From Procambarus clarkii (taxonomy: Eukaryota > Arthropoda > Malacostraca > Decapoda > Cambaridae), in assembly GCF_040958095.1 (NCBI RefSeq), contig NC_091181.1, positions 22,116,472 to 22,180,471 on the forward strand: a stretch of DNA of 64,000 nucleotides, given 5' to 3'. The notes under the pieces were generated by a model. The model did not search any database and was not told where the DNA came from. It saw only the letters and a program-made list of their open reading frames with translations. Positions within the stretch are counted from its first letter, which is position 1; every line of letters starts with the position of its first letter. Below, one piece after another: positions 1-11,028 of the stretch. The position numbers and the translations under genes are program-made.

Positions 1-45
1 CTTGAAGACCTGGAGGATAACACTGCACTGTTCACATTTACTCCG

Positions 46-309
46 GGGGCCAGATTCACTTAGCAGTTACGCAAGCACTTACGAACCTGTACATCTTTTC
101 TCAATCTTTGGCGGCTTTGTTTACAATTATTAAACAGGTAATGAACTCCGAAGCACCAGGAGGCTGTTATTATAACAATAACAACCGTTGATTGGAAAGT
201 TTTCATGCTTGTAAAACTGTTTTAATAAATGTAACCAAATCCGTCAAAGATTTGGGAACGATGTACACGTTCGCAAGTACTTGCGTAACTGCTTTGTGAA
301 TCTGGCCCC
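46..309. mobile_element. MITE with long terminal inverted repeats
   Basis: Both ends start with GGGGCCAGATTCAC when read inward, and the inverted similarity runs for roughly 55-60 bp with a few mismatches. The interior is AT-rich and has no open reading frame. The size (264 bp) and structure fit a non-autonomous DNA transposon. The terminal motif recalls PIF/Harbinger or ISL2EU elements, but I see no clear target-site duplication, so the superfamily is unresolved. Confidence 0.75.
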
Positions 310-880
310 AGGACGTTTGGCTGATGTCCTTGGTCACTTCATTAAGCTGTGAGGCGACCCTCACTAGGCCCTCGATCAGTCTTAGCTGTACAACTTTATC
401 ATCATATATACCTTTTCAAAAAGGTTATCGGCTACTCAAGTAATGAAGAGGTCATTGTTTCCTATTTGAAGCTTAACTCTACAGTACAAAAGGAAATCCT
501 GCAAAAAACTTTAAACACTGAATCCTTCCTCGTCCAGGTCTGAGGTAACAGTGAGAGGGCATATGAGCTGTCTCGTAGCTCGGCTCGTCCCTGACAATCT
601 CGGGTCACCTTTAGATTAGAGGAAGGTGCGGGGCTGTGGCCAATCACGCATCTCGTTGCATCCTGGGTATGCCAGTGTGCCTCTAGGCGGAAACTTACTC
701 CCTATAACTTTCACAGGCTCCAAATTTGGGGAATACTAGGTTAATACCTTCCCTTGCAAATTCTTTATAACTTAATTTAACAAAATCGTGAAACTCACAC
801 TTTAATTACAAACTAAAACATTCCTTCGGTCACCTAGCACGTTTGTAGGATAGATTTATGTATCGTTCCACCTCTGGCCT
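310..880. other. No gene recognised
   Basis: This is AT-rich sequence with only short chance ORFs on both strands. I see no conserved motif, tandem repeat or terminal inverted repeat. It may be flank of, or 3'-untranslated sequence from, the decayed LINE that follows. Confidence 0.4.
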
Positions 881-1089
881 GCTTGTGCTGCTCAAGACCT
901 CGTTGTCGCAACCATGTCCCTACATTTAAGTAATCGAAGCCTGGTGTAACACACATATTCCTATTTATTTATTTCTTCAAAATAAGTGGTTCGTAATTGG
1001 TCAAATTCTTGTACCATCCCACAGATCCTGATGTTGGAGCTGCAGTGTTGTGGTCACTACATCTTCTGCATTTCTGTATCTCTTAATTA

Positions 1090-1600
1090 TTTGCCTAATC
1101 CATGCTAGATTCTGCTATGTAAATGTTTACATTTTTTCTCTTGGTTGAAAGATTTGCAGCTTTGTCTGCAAAGGCATTCCCTAGTATTCCTACTCGACTT
1201 GGCACCCAGTTGACAAATATTATGCATTATATTAAGCCTAAGACTTAATATTTATTAAGTGTTAGGCTTAATATATTCGTCCATCTGGGACCCTTATTAT
1301 GTGTCTCAATGCTTCGTTTTGAATAACAAACACATGCCCACTGGCCAGGAGAAAGTAAAGTAGGTAAAGCATTATGACTGTCCCGCTCCTAGACGGGGCT
1401 GTGATTGCTCCTATTATATTCAGTTGCAAATTTGCCTTTTTCAGATATTGAATTTTCTGTTTGGATGTCATTTTAGAATCTATCCATACTCCAAGATATT
1501 GGCATTGAGTAACCCACTGCAGGTTATTCTTGAAATAACAAGGTGCGTGATTTACCAGAGAGTCACTAATCCTAGTGGACTCTACGAGAACAGGAAGCCG
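1090..1600 (-). pseudogene. I/Jockey-type LINE relic: RT thumb and RNase H part
   Basis: On the minus strand, about 1440-1530 translates as QYLGVWIDSKMTSKQK, the thumb region that follows the RT palm in I/Jockey LINEs. About 1270-1320 gives NEALRHIIRVPDGRI, the conserved stretch after the thumb. About 1145-1215 gives VNWVPSRVGILGNAFADKAA, the last RNase H motif (WxPSHxGxxGNExAD in the family). Stops and frameshifts break the frame throughout, so it is dead. Its RT palm and endonuclease lie further right, at 3550-5430, because later repeats split the element. An RNase H domain points to an I-group LINE. Confidence 0.7.
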
Positions 1601-1609
1601 GCGGCTTGA

Positions 1610-2510
1610 AGCTCCCCACCATTTGCCTTTATGATCTTTTCCAAGTATATTTTTAAAAAGTTTTGGCAGTTACGGCTTCGAAGGGTAGGCGTTTCCATGG
1701 GTTAATGTGAATTGTAGGTGAAAAAGCGTCTCCTGTTCTCAGTCCTACATTGTGGCTTGTTAAGCTTGAAACCGTTGCTCCTTGCTTGTGATACACATGA
1801 CCGTGTGAAGAAAATATCCGGAATCGACATCCTCTAACTTGTTCAGTATTTTTTGTTTCAATGAGATCCGCCCCGTCATGCTTGGTTTGTAGTGTTAGTC
1901 CTGTGGCCTTCAAACGTTCCTGATATGTAAGATGATTGGCGCAACCTGTCCTCTTACAAATTACGTCGGAATTTGGCCGGTTGCCCGTATCGCCGAAAAT
2001 GGACGTAATTTGAAAATAAAAACTAATTGAAAAGTTTTGAATTTTTGTTAACCAAAGCAGCAAGTTAAGGGTCCTCTGGTAGGTTAGGAGGGCAGGAAGA
2101 GCTAAAGCTTCAAAAACGTCATGAAAACCGTTAATTAAAAGTTACCTCTCCTAACCTAAACGTGTAAGCAGGACGACTCTAAACAGAAAACAGGACAGAA
2201 CATCACTTTCGTGAGCCAATTTTAATTTTAAATTCCGTCCACTTTTGGCCACACAGGCAAACGTGCGAAAAGCGGCGTAATTTTAAGAGAACAGGTTGGC
2301 AATGACTTCTGTTGCCCAACGTAGCACCTTCTTCAGAGCAGCTGTCCCTCTAAAAAAGGAGGTCTCCGTGCATGCAAAGAAATATAAATGGGGGTACACC
2401 AGAGATGTATGCAGTTGAACCATTACCTTGGTTTTCCTAGTCAAAATTACGCTTGATATTCCCGAAAGTTTCGTTAGCTTTTCTGACTGTTGCACCCACC
2501 TGTCGTGCAA
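1610..2510. repeat. Repeat DNA inserted into the LINE relic
   Basis: This stretch separates the RT thumb of the flanking LINE relic from its palm. It holds an interspersed repeat at about 1925-2290. The core at 2055-2165 (a GGTAGGTTAGG motif, a conserved AAAACGTCATGAAAA block, then CTCCTAACCTAA) recurs at about 44480-44595. The outer parts, about 1965-2010 and 2230-2275, look like diverged inverted repeats of each other. A 136-codon frame on the minus strand (1653-2063) has no recognisable motif and is probably chance. Confidence 0.5.
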
Positions 2511-3530
2511 CTTTTAACGAGTGGTGGATTTTGACTACAAGGTCAAATTCTTCATCAATCTGCTGTAATGTAATGCTATTAATATGGTAATCGTGGCGAG
2601 GGTTGTCTCACGTGCATGGTCTTACTTTTGTCAATATTAAAGAGCATTTGCCAGTCTTCTGACCATTTGAGGAGTTCATGTAGCTCTTTTTAAGGCTTTA
2701 ATATTGTCATTTCCCACTTTACCATAACTCTGCATCGTCTGCAAATTTCTTTATGTGGTTTGTAATATTCTCATCTGTCAATTATGTATATGAGAAAGGG
2801 AAGGTCCCAAAATGGACCCTTGTGGTCCCCCACCTACCACATTTCTCCATTCAGTTTCGTTTCCATTTAGCACATTTAGAAAATCCTTTGTTTTCTTTCC
2901 ATCAACCAGTGTTTTTGCCCATTCTAATATTTTAGTATTTATTCTATGGACCTATAATTTGCTTGTCAGTCTTTCATGTGGTTTCTTATCAAAACCATTA
3001 ACAAAACCCATGTATATTACAATTCACTGGAAGGCCTTTTTGTAGCTGGTTACCGTTTCCAATAATGTGAGCAAGTTCGTATGGCAGAATGTGCTTTTAA
3101 CAATCATGTGGTTTTGATTGTAAAAGATTGTACATTGACAGATTGTGAATGATTCCCTCCCTGAGGATTCACTCCATGAGTTTGCAGTTGTATGATGTCA
3201 AGCCGATTGGTTGGTAGTTTTATACCGAGCTCTTTCTGCGTTTTTTTTAATTGGGGTGACATTTGCGTATTTCCAATCTAGGGGGACATCCTCTTTGTCC
3301 CGATATTCTGTGTAAAGTAGTTTCAGCGGTAGGTATAGTTCTTCTGCCAGTTCCTTTAAGACTTTGGATTTTATTCCATCCTCACCTGGGGCTTTCGAGT
3401 CTTTTAGCCTGTGAGTGCAGTCACCTAGTCTTTCTGCCTTATTTCTGTGCCGATATTTTGTTTTGTCAAAATGCTGAATTCAGATGTTACTTTATCTAGC
3501 GCCACTTGTGCTTTATTCATAAGTGAAGGA
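2510..3530 (-). pseudogene. CR1/L2-like reverse transcriptase relic
   Basis: Read on the minus strand, fragments in order match an RT: SKAPGEDGIKSKVLKELAEE (about 3350-3410; compare SPGPDEVFARVLKE in the intact CR1 copies), DVPLDWKYANVTPI (about 3245-3290), GFDKKPHERL (about 2960-3000), GGGPQGSILGP (about 2805-2845) and KKFADDAEL (about 2725-2755, the catalytic FADD). Frames shift between motifs and stops are frequent, so this is an old inactive copy. Its motif spelling is closer to CR1/L2 than to the I-type RT on either side. I infer that it inserted into, or next to, that element. Confidence 0.75.
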
Positions 3531-3549
3531 CCTGTGACAACTACTGCTA

Positions 3550-4400
3550 TATATCGGCATAGCTTAGGAATTTAACTCCTGCGAATGTCATGGTAACGAG
3601 GTTTTCTATATGGATGTTAAAAAGAATAGGACTGAGGACGACTCCTTGTGGAGTACCATTCTCATACAAGTGTAGTCTGACACTAGGCCTTTCAGCTTTA
3701 CTCTGGCATACCTGTGAATAAGAATTTTGAATCCATGCTAGAATTTTCTGACTTTTTATAATTAATTCATGTAAAAATGCTTGTTAGCCTCCAAGTTCGA
3801 ATGCTTTTTCCTAGATCAGGGAAAATGACTAACCGAACCTGAGTTGACTCTTACTAGTAATGTTGCTATGAAGATTCCAGTACCTACTCTAGTAAAACCA
3901 TATATATTCTTAGGCATATCTCCAGTCTTTCACAGTAGCCTCTAAGGCTATCAGTTCAGCAATTTGAATAATTCGTTATGTTAACGAAATTGGTCTAATT
4001 GCCAGGGTCTTTCGGTTTAGCAATCGGCATGATGTCTGCTTTCTTCCAAGAGGTCGGTAGTTTGTCGAACTCCCAAGATGCATTGATAACGTACAATATC
4101 CCTTGTTCTCCATCAGAACCTGCGTGTGCATTCACCGAGTACGTAATGTTATCAGCACCTGGTGCAGTGTCATTGCCACCTTTTTTGGCTTTGATTAGTT
4201 CTTGTTTAGTAACGAGTCACATTCGTCATTTGTAGCTATGCTCTTCCGAATGGCCGTCAACTTCTGTTTTTCCTTTCCATCTTCTGACCTTTGCAGGAAG
4301 CTGTTATGAAGCTTCACCCGCAAACTAGACAGCAAGTCACTGCCTCCTGCAATGGTTAAACACATGCATGTTGTCGGGGTGGTCGACATAACTGTTATAA
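3550..4400 (-). pseudogene. I/Jockey-type LINE relic: RT fingers and palm
   Basis: The minus strand shows TAPGADNITY and TSWKKADIMPIAKPKDPGN at about 4015-4175 (RT fingers). It also shows GTPQGVVLSPILFN followed by LSYAD at about 3555-3660 (palm, with the start of the Y-x-D-D box). These spellings are typical of I/Jockey elements and differ from the CR1-like RT immediately to the left. The frame is broken. The region belongs with the thumb and RNase H pieces at 1090-1600 and the endonuclease at 4740-5430. Confidence 0.7.
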
Positions 4401-4739
4401 TCTGTCTCCATATCTTTCAAAGACCTATGTTTATTTAGAGTAACTTAACTCAAACCATCTTGCCTCCTCTCTTTAGAAACTGGTCTAACTTCATATATCA
4501 CTGCTCTTAGCAGAGTTATTCTTTCATGTGTGCAGTTTCTCTAGAGATTTATTGTTGACTGGTGTTTTGTTCTCTAACTTCACTACCGTAGAACCTATAG
4601 TTCTTTCGTTTTCTTTCCTGGAATAGCTATTTCAGCAGCTGTAATGGCTTCCTGGAGATTGGTCTCGTGTCCAAATCCTTAGGTGGAGAGTATGTAGTAG
4701 GCCATTTTCAAGCTCGTTCTGGTATATATTCCAGTTGGC

Positions 4740-5430
4740 CTTTATTACATTCAACGTAGGTTGTGTGTGGGTGGTGTTGGAGATCTCTCTATGTTTAGTG
4801 TTGCGATAGTAGCATAGTGGTCACTGGAGATCACCGGGTCTACTTCACACTTCGCCTGATGCTTGAATGCAGTTGCAATTAACTTTAGAACCTCCTTGAA
4901 TGTTTGAGGAGGGGGGGGATTCTCCAGGGTTAAGAAGTGTAATCTCGGGTACTTCTCAGAACTTTAGCTAAATGGCTCATCTGCATTGGCTGGCCAGTCA
5001 CGCCTACCTAGTGATTATAAGCATTAAAATCCAAGCTAATAATTATATCATGCATATCTATGGCAAGCACTTCCTCTGCTAGTTTAAATATAGGGGCTTT
5101 TAGACGTTACATACGAGGAGCTCAATAGCAGCCATATTCACTGTTACTGCTAATACCTCTACTCATCACCACACGAATCTGGGTCTATTTTCTTGCATAA
5201 TATAGTGTTACGTGACAAGGATCATTAACCCTTAGTCTCCTTTGTTCATGCGGTATAATACATTGATATCCAGCTAATTTGAAGGATTTTATGGCTGGGT
5301 AGACAGATTCATGCAAAACTGCTGCTTTTGCACAGATTGCAGCTTACAGAAGTGATTTTTTATTTCCAAGACATTGTTTGTTCCAATGCAGAATTCGTAA
5401 TGAACAGATAACCGATTCTGTTGGTGTTGC
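4740..5430 (-). pseudogene. I/Jockey-type LINE relic: endonuclease part
   Basis: Minus-strand pieces of an apurinic-type endonuclease appear in the correct order. There is an N-terminal LHWNKQCLG-like segment (about 5350-5395), then FKLAGYQCIIP (about 5240-5280), then SLDFNAYNH in place of GDFNAHN (about 5020-5050), then PVISSDHYATIATL with the SDH motif (about 4795-4845). All are separated by stops. This is the 5' half of the ORF2 whose RT lies to the left. Confidence 0.65.
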
Positions 5431-6079
5431 CTTTCCTAGTAGAACTCCTCTTCGGAATCAACAACCAGTCTCCACTTCGCTAGCAGTGTCGCTGCAAATC
5501 GGACTGAATTGATTGTTCATGGGTGCATTACAAGATTCCGTTGATCTTGATTCGCCACTGCTTCCTGCAGTTGCTTTTGGGGATCTTTATGGTCTGATGT
5601 GACTACCCGACTGTTAGTGGTAGTTTGTATGTCCATGTGTTTTCCTCTTGTGCTCTGTCTTGTACTGTTTCTTATGTAACTGGTGTGCTGCACGATCTTC
5701 TCCATTATTACACAAGTGATTGCTCGAGTCTTGTTACGAGGCATTCTGCGTCGTCTGTATGCAATTTTTAATGGTCTTTGCCATGATCTTCAATGTTTTT
5801 GAGCAAGACCTCGTTAAACTGTCAATCTGTTTTGTTGACACCGAAAGTGATTGTATTTTGTTTCCATGTTGTATTTCAGCAGTGGGTTTGTTCGTTTTCC
5901 GATTCGGAGTTGCTCGAGTTGTGTAATGAATTGTGTTCTATGAGCGTTGGCATCTGTTGTGGCTGTGCACGAGTGTTCCAGACGATGTTGGTGCATGTAC
6001 TGCTGGTCTGTGATTATCCTGACCAAAGCTGTCTGCACCTTAACTTCCATTTGGTTGTTCTCCAGGAATAATATTTCAT

Positions 6080-6510
6080 CCTCAGTATGGACATTTTGGC
6101 TGTTGTGGTCTAGTTTCCCTTATGCTTGGCTGTTGTGGTCTGGTTTTCCTTGTGCTTGGCTGTACAGCTCTTGGTTGGATGCCCCAGGCTGTACACACTG
6201 CATCTCTCCTGTCCTGTGCAGCGTGTTTGAAGGTGGCCGTAATTTCTGACCTGAAGTAGTACACGGGTTTCGGAACGTATGGTCTGTTAATATATTCCCT
6301 AATTTCCAAGACAACGTTTCTGGCGCATGTAAAATAACAGTCCTTGAATCGGACGTGTCACTGCTTTGTCTATTTTTGTGCGGCACCGTTTTGCAACTAA
6401 GATCTACATATGTTCTAGTTTTGGATCCAATAGGGAGTCTATTGGATATCCCAACAGCACGACTCTTGTGCGTCTTTCTGAAGGGTCCAGCTTTTCGAAG
6501 CATTCAGGTT
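6080..6510 (-). pseudogene. LINE ORF1 (gag-like) relic
   Basis: The minus strand retains a weak ORF1 signature. SRAVGISNRLPIGSKTRTYV and HAPETLSWKLGNILTDHTFRNP resemble the RNA-binding region before the zinc knuckles of Jockey/I ORF1 proteins. About 6160-6310 has a PYVPKPVYYF...C-rich stretch where the knuckles would be, but the cysteines are mostly lost. Its position immediately upstream of the endonuclease relic, same strand, supports the call. The motifs are strongly eroded. Confidence 0.5.
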
Positions 6511-6519
6511 TTCTTTGCT

Positions 6520-8150
6520 GGAATGTTACCGTTTCTAGGTAATTTGCAGTCATTTGGTTTGGTTGTGTCACTTTATCCTTGCTCGTTGACAGTGATGGAA
6601 AGTTTGAACTCTGGTTGCCTCTTTTCCATATCAGTTACTACGCGATATGCTTCAAGAAAGTTGTCTATCTGTATTATGAATTTTGGAGTTTTTGAATTTT
6701 AAGTCTGCAATTTGGGAAGATGTGCCGAGTCTGACACAGGATAGTGTGTGACTGATGCTGTCCCCTCTAGGTACATTATATCGGGATTCTTGCTGTTAGA
6801 AGTACTTTGTGAAACCTCGATAGTAATTCTCATTTCAACTCTTCCTCTAAACTGTCCCTCCTCATTGTCTAAAAACTGCCTCCATTTTTTCTTTCTCCTC
6901 AACTTCGTTTTGATGTATCCCAGTAATGAGCCGATTCACATTCCTACCTAATGCCTGAGACACTCCTAGGTCTGCATAAATTTATTTCACTTCAAAGGGA
7001 AGGGATATTAAAAATATTATACAAATATTTTCCCATGTGGGCTTAGAGATATCTAACACCTAGTTGAGCTGTTTGGTATAGCTTTCTGTCAAGCTCAATA
7101 CACCTTTTAAGGCGTACTGTGGTACATTGTGGCACTGCCCATAGGGAATTACCTGCTCGGTGATAAGGCCCTCACACACACACACACGAAAAAAAAAAAG
7201 ATCGAGAACCGGGCGACTATATCATTGTGGTAACAGTGTGGGTCGCCTGCATACTGGGGTGTGCGCAAATTTAGACATGTGGACAACAGACAGTCAACAA
7301 CGATATTTATCCAAGCATTGCAGAAGAAATCTGCAACGTTTCTTCCAACAATAGTGTGACACGCACTCCTGGCGGGCGGCACAAATACAGTCAACATGTT
7401 ACATCAACAGCTCTTGAATCTGGGTATTGATGGGTTATTCCTCACAAAGCTGCGACGACTTCAGCTTATGATTGCTCATAATCTGAAGTTATTATATCTT
7501 CGTTCAATTCTTAATTGGATCGACCAAGCCATTATGTAATATTTTTATTAGCGTCTTTGCCTTCAGACAAAACATGCTAGATCCCTCCCACTTATTAAAG
7601 ATTCTAGACCACCACTCTTGGCCGCGCACACCCCTGGCGCGCGCGCACTTAGGCAGTTAACATGTATCATCATCAGCTGCACAAATCTTTCCTCGTATCA
7701 CTGGAAACTGCTGCAAACCCAGAATGTTCGTCTGAGAATAACAAGATCATTACCTCCAACAGATGCTATGCAGGGATTGTCCACAAGAGTTGCGAGGGGA
7801 GCCAAGTGCCATATTCTTATCCATGTCCCCGACTGTGTCCCCGACTGCTACAATCTCTAGCAGCTTCAAGCCTCAGTACTACAGGTACAAACGTTACCAT
7901 CATCATCCTCCTGGTGGTTCCTGAACCTCGGGCAGCTGTAAGTGCTTGACCGCAGTGGCCACCCATCTGTGGTCACAGCCACCATCTTGTGTTAATAAGG
8001 ACAACCTGATGTGGATTTGATTTTCAAGAACTTACTATTTGTGTGTTGAATTGTCTATCACTGATTAGTCCATGCATCATAGTCCACATCAATGTGCCTG
8101 TCAGTGCCTGAACAGGTGAAGGCAGAGTCTTTGAGACGAAGATTACCTGA
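6520..8150. other. No gene recognised
   Basis: Short ORFs only. A CA run followed by an A run sits at about 7171-7199. Two stretches, about 7365-7420 and 7615-7670, share a CGCAC-CCTGGCG opening and a later AACATGT motif and may be a diverged duplication. Nothing supports a functional gene. Part of 6520-6950 may be remaining ORF1 of the LINE relic. Confidence 0.35.
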
Positions 8151-8156
8151 CCCATC

Positions 8157-8203
8157 CCTGGCGTGTCCTACACTGGGCTTGTCTCAGTGTAGGACACGCC
8201 AGG
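8157..8203. repeat. Perfect hairpin, 19-bp arms
   Basis: The 19-base arm at 8157-8175 is exactly reverse-complementary to 8185-8203 across a 9-base loop. It is followed closely by a second, longer hairpin. Confidence 0.85.
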
Positions 8204-8225
8204 CAGGCACGCCAGGCACATGTAG

Positions 8226-8286
8226 GATATTTCCGCTACACTTACCGACTCTCCTCAGGAGAGTCGGCAAGTATAGCGGAAATATC
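8226..8286. repeat. Near-perfect palindrome, 30-bp arms
   Basis: Arms 8226-8255 and 8257-8286 are reverse complements with about two mismatches and a single central base. With no spacer to speak of, it looks like a local template-switch product rather than a transposon with two termini. Confidence 0.85.
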
Positions 8287-8589
8287 TATTATTTAAAAAC
8301 GCACATCTGAACACTTTGTAGAGATCATTTAAATGGTTTGGTTATGCATAGTTGATACCTGGGTGATGGGGCTGTTCTTACTACAGTTGCTACTAAGTTG
8401 ATATGCAGTATGTTGACGAACTTTTGTAAATCGTTGAAATTTGGACAGAGGAGAAGTCATATTAGTGAGGGCAAGTCACAGTGTTAAGAAACCGTTCCCC
8501 TCGAGAGGGTTGAGTACCCACCCAGTTGGATTGGTATGTACCTCTCTGGTCCACAGGCAATCACACTAACGTGATTTATCAAAGAAAAT

Positions 8590-8830
8590 AAGGAGCCGTG
8601 ATGAGGATTCGAACCTATGCGCTGGGCATTCCCAAGAACACGCCCTAGACAACCATGCCATGTTAGGGTTAAAGGATTGCAGCCTTTTGTTCAACTGAAC
8701 CCTCTAGGCTGCAGTGGAAACCCATGGAACCCCGAGAAAAGTGGAATCCCAGGTTGCAGTCGTTTTACCATGCAGTGGCCTGGTGCGTGTGGCTGGGAAT
8801 GCCCAGCGCATAGGTTACCTGTGCGCATGA
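8590..8830 (-). repeat. tRNA-derived SINE head with an inverted partner
   Basis: On the minus strand about 8598-8660 holds a perfect RNA polymerase III B box (GGTTCGAATCC) preceded by an A-box-like TGGTTGTCTAGGG. The following GATGAGG/CGGCTCC is the style of decapod tRNA-derived SINEs. A second, plus-strand copy of the same sequence (about 8765-8830) faces it, so the locus forms a large imperfect inverted repeat. Confidence 0.65.
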
Positions 8831-9426
8831 GGACTATTTTAAGTCAGTAAATAAATATTTACATTATGTGAGTTCAAACAAGCATTATAATGTTAATTCT
8901 CATAAATTCAAGTGTCCGTGTCTATATCAGATTTATGACTTAACGCTCAATTTAATTGACACTAGATTATCCTTATTACTCATGTATCAACATAAAAAAA
9001 AATTATTTCTTTGTGTCAACCTTTTTTCTTCATTTTTATTTTTAATACACTGGATGACTAACATCACAATTAAGTTAGGTAAGTTTGGTTGGGTTAGGGC
9101 ATTAATGTACGATTCATAACGCTAGTTAAAAAGAAAAAGTGAAGCTTGCACTATGGGTCACCGTTAGATGAAGGAGCTGGTAGGTGGTGGATAACGGCAT
9201 GAACCGTTAAATGAATGGTGGATTATCAGGACGATGGATCGCTGGTGGTTAATGGGGCTTTAACAGGGTGGACAGATATATTTGGTGTTAGTATCACACT
9301 TAATTCACTCTCGTACATACAATAAAATTATTTAGTTAGGTAAGGAGTTAGTGATGCATAGACATTATTTACACTAAATGCTAAGAGTGGGAGGAGGCGG
9401 GACAGGGAGGGCTATTTTGTCAGCTG

Positions 9427-9600
9427 CTGAATGGAAGGGGAGAACCACGACTGTCAGCTGAGGAATGGAAGAGGAGCCATCCATGACTGTCAGCTGAGGA
9501 ATGGAAGAGGAGCCATCCACGACCGTCAGCTGAGGAATGGAAGGGGAGACAACCACGACTGTCAGCTGACAGATGAAAGGGGAGACAGTCACGACTGGGT
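9427..9600. repeat. 36-bp minisatellite, about 4.8 units
   Basis: The unit starts GAATGGAAGRGGAG and ends GTCAGCTGAG. It is repeated with small substitutions, and the last unit is partial and diverged. The period is a multiple of three, so both strands look open here, but there is no sign of a real gene. Confidence 0.85.
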
Positions 9601-9604
9601 TTTG

Positions 9605-10365
9605 CACTTACTTGTACGGGAAAGAATTCATTGCTAACTGTTATTGTATTTCACACACCCTAAACGTTCGTTCATGCTTGCACTAACCTCGACATGCATA
9701 TCTACTATCTGTAAACCTTAATTGTTTCACTGAATCAATTTGAAACGTTCATTGAAATACCCTTTACATTTTTATCCTTTGTAAAGCCTTATTTGCTTCA
9801 TTGAAACTGATAATTTGTAACTTTCCTAAACGTTTCTCGAGAAACTTAAGCCTAATGCTTACTGTATCTTTCTTGCTAATCCTTACAGTATACCAAATTA
9901 TCTACTGTACAAATTAATTTGAAACTTTTGTAATTCTCCTCGATTTTCCCCATTTCCCCTCATTCCCAAGAAGGTTGCCATGAAAATTACATTTGAAATA
10001 CCATATACTTCCACTACCTAACATACGAAACATTTACAAAAAACTGTACGAATCATTTTGATTTTCCTTTTAACATCCTAAACCATTTATCCCCCTTAAC
10101 TATTTTATTTTGAAACTAGAAAAAAACTTTACTAAGCATGCAACTTTGCATGCAACACCATTGCAACGTGACTCCAACATTTTTAATCCTTGTAATTGCT
10201 TTGCAACCCAGGACGAAAGATATCCGTTACATTCTCAATTCTCCTTCTATAGCCCTCTGCTAGAACTAAAGTCTGAAGCATGGTATCTTACCAGACCGGT
10301 AGATACCGACTAATAATACCAATACCCAAGCCAAATTCACACAAATTCTGATCCATGAGAAAATT
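9605..10365. other. AT-rich stretch, no gene recognised
   Basis: Low-GC sequence rich in ACTT and AAAC phrases, with no ORF of note and no clear terminal repeats. Confidence 0.4.
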
Positions 10366-10442
10366 AGTGGGATCCGTGAGCAGGAGTCGAACCTATGCTC
10401 TGGGGACACAAGCAAACTCCTTAGACAACTGTACCACGATAT
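10366..10442 (-). repeat. tRNA-derived SINE fragment
   Basis: The minus strand reads from a CATATCGTGGTACAG start through GTTGTCTAAGG (A-box-like) to GGTTCGACTCC (B box) and CTCACGGATCCC. This is the tRNA-related head of a SINE; no tail is obvious. Confidence 0.65.
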
Positions 10443-11028
10443 GGTCAAAAGAATTCCAATCTGGGAAGCTTTTTATTACCCAGAGCAGAGGATCGAATTC
10501 AACTCGCAAGCTCTTGCTCATTTTCTCATCGAAAATCACATTCATGCTATTTATTTGTGCCTTCAGACCCCATCTCTGACATCCTGTATGTGTAAAGTTT
10601 GAGAGGATTATACACGAAAAGTTAACATTTCAAATTAGCCCACAACTTACTCCTAACCTGTATGGTTGCCTTCCTGCAAGAAGCAATCAAGTAAAGTAAT
10701 TATCAAAAGAAGGCACCAAACCCGGAAGGCCATGTAGCACCATCAAATGTGCAGAATAATCAGAGGGCGCTAAATATCACCAAGGATGCCAATACGAGAA
10801 CAAAAACGCACAAGGCGAATGATATCAAAAGTATTCGAGTTACCAAGGGACAGGTTACCAAGGTTACCTATTGAGGGACAGGCGACCGCGAGGGACGGTC
10901 GGAAAGCAAGACACACGCTCGTCCTGGAAGTCAGAACATTCAAGAAGGACATGCACGACCGTAAGAGGGACAATGCAATTAGGACAATAAGGAGCAGGGC
11001 GGCGCTCTATCAAGTGACCATGGCTTAA

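Noticed and set aside
1653..2063. 136-codon minus-strand ORF
   Set aside because: Overlaps an interspersed repeat and shows no domain; composition looks random.
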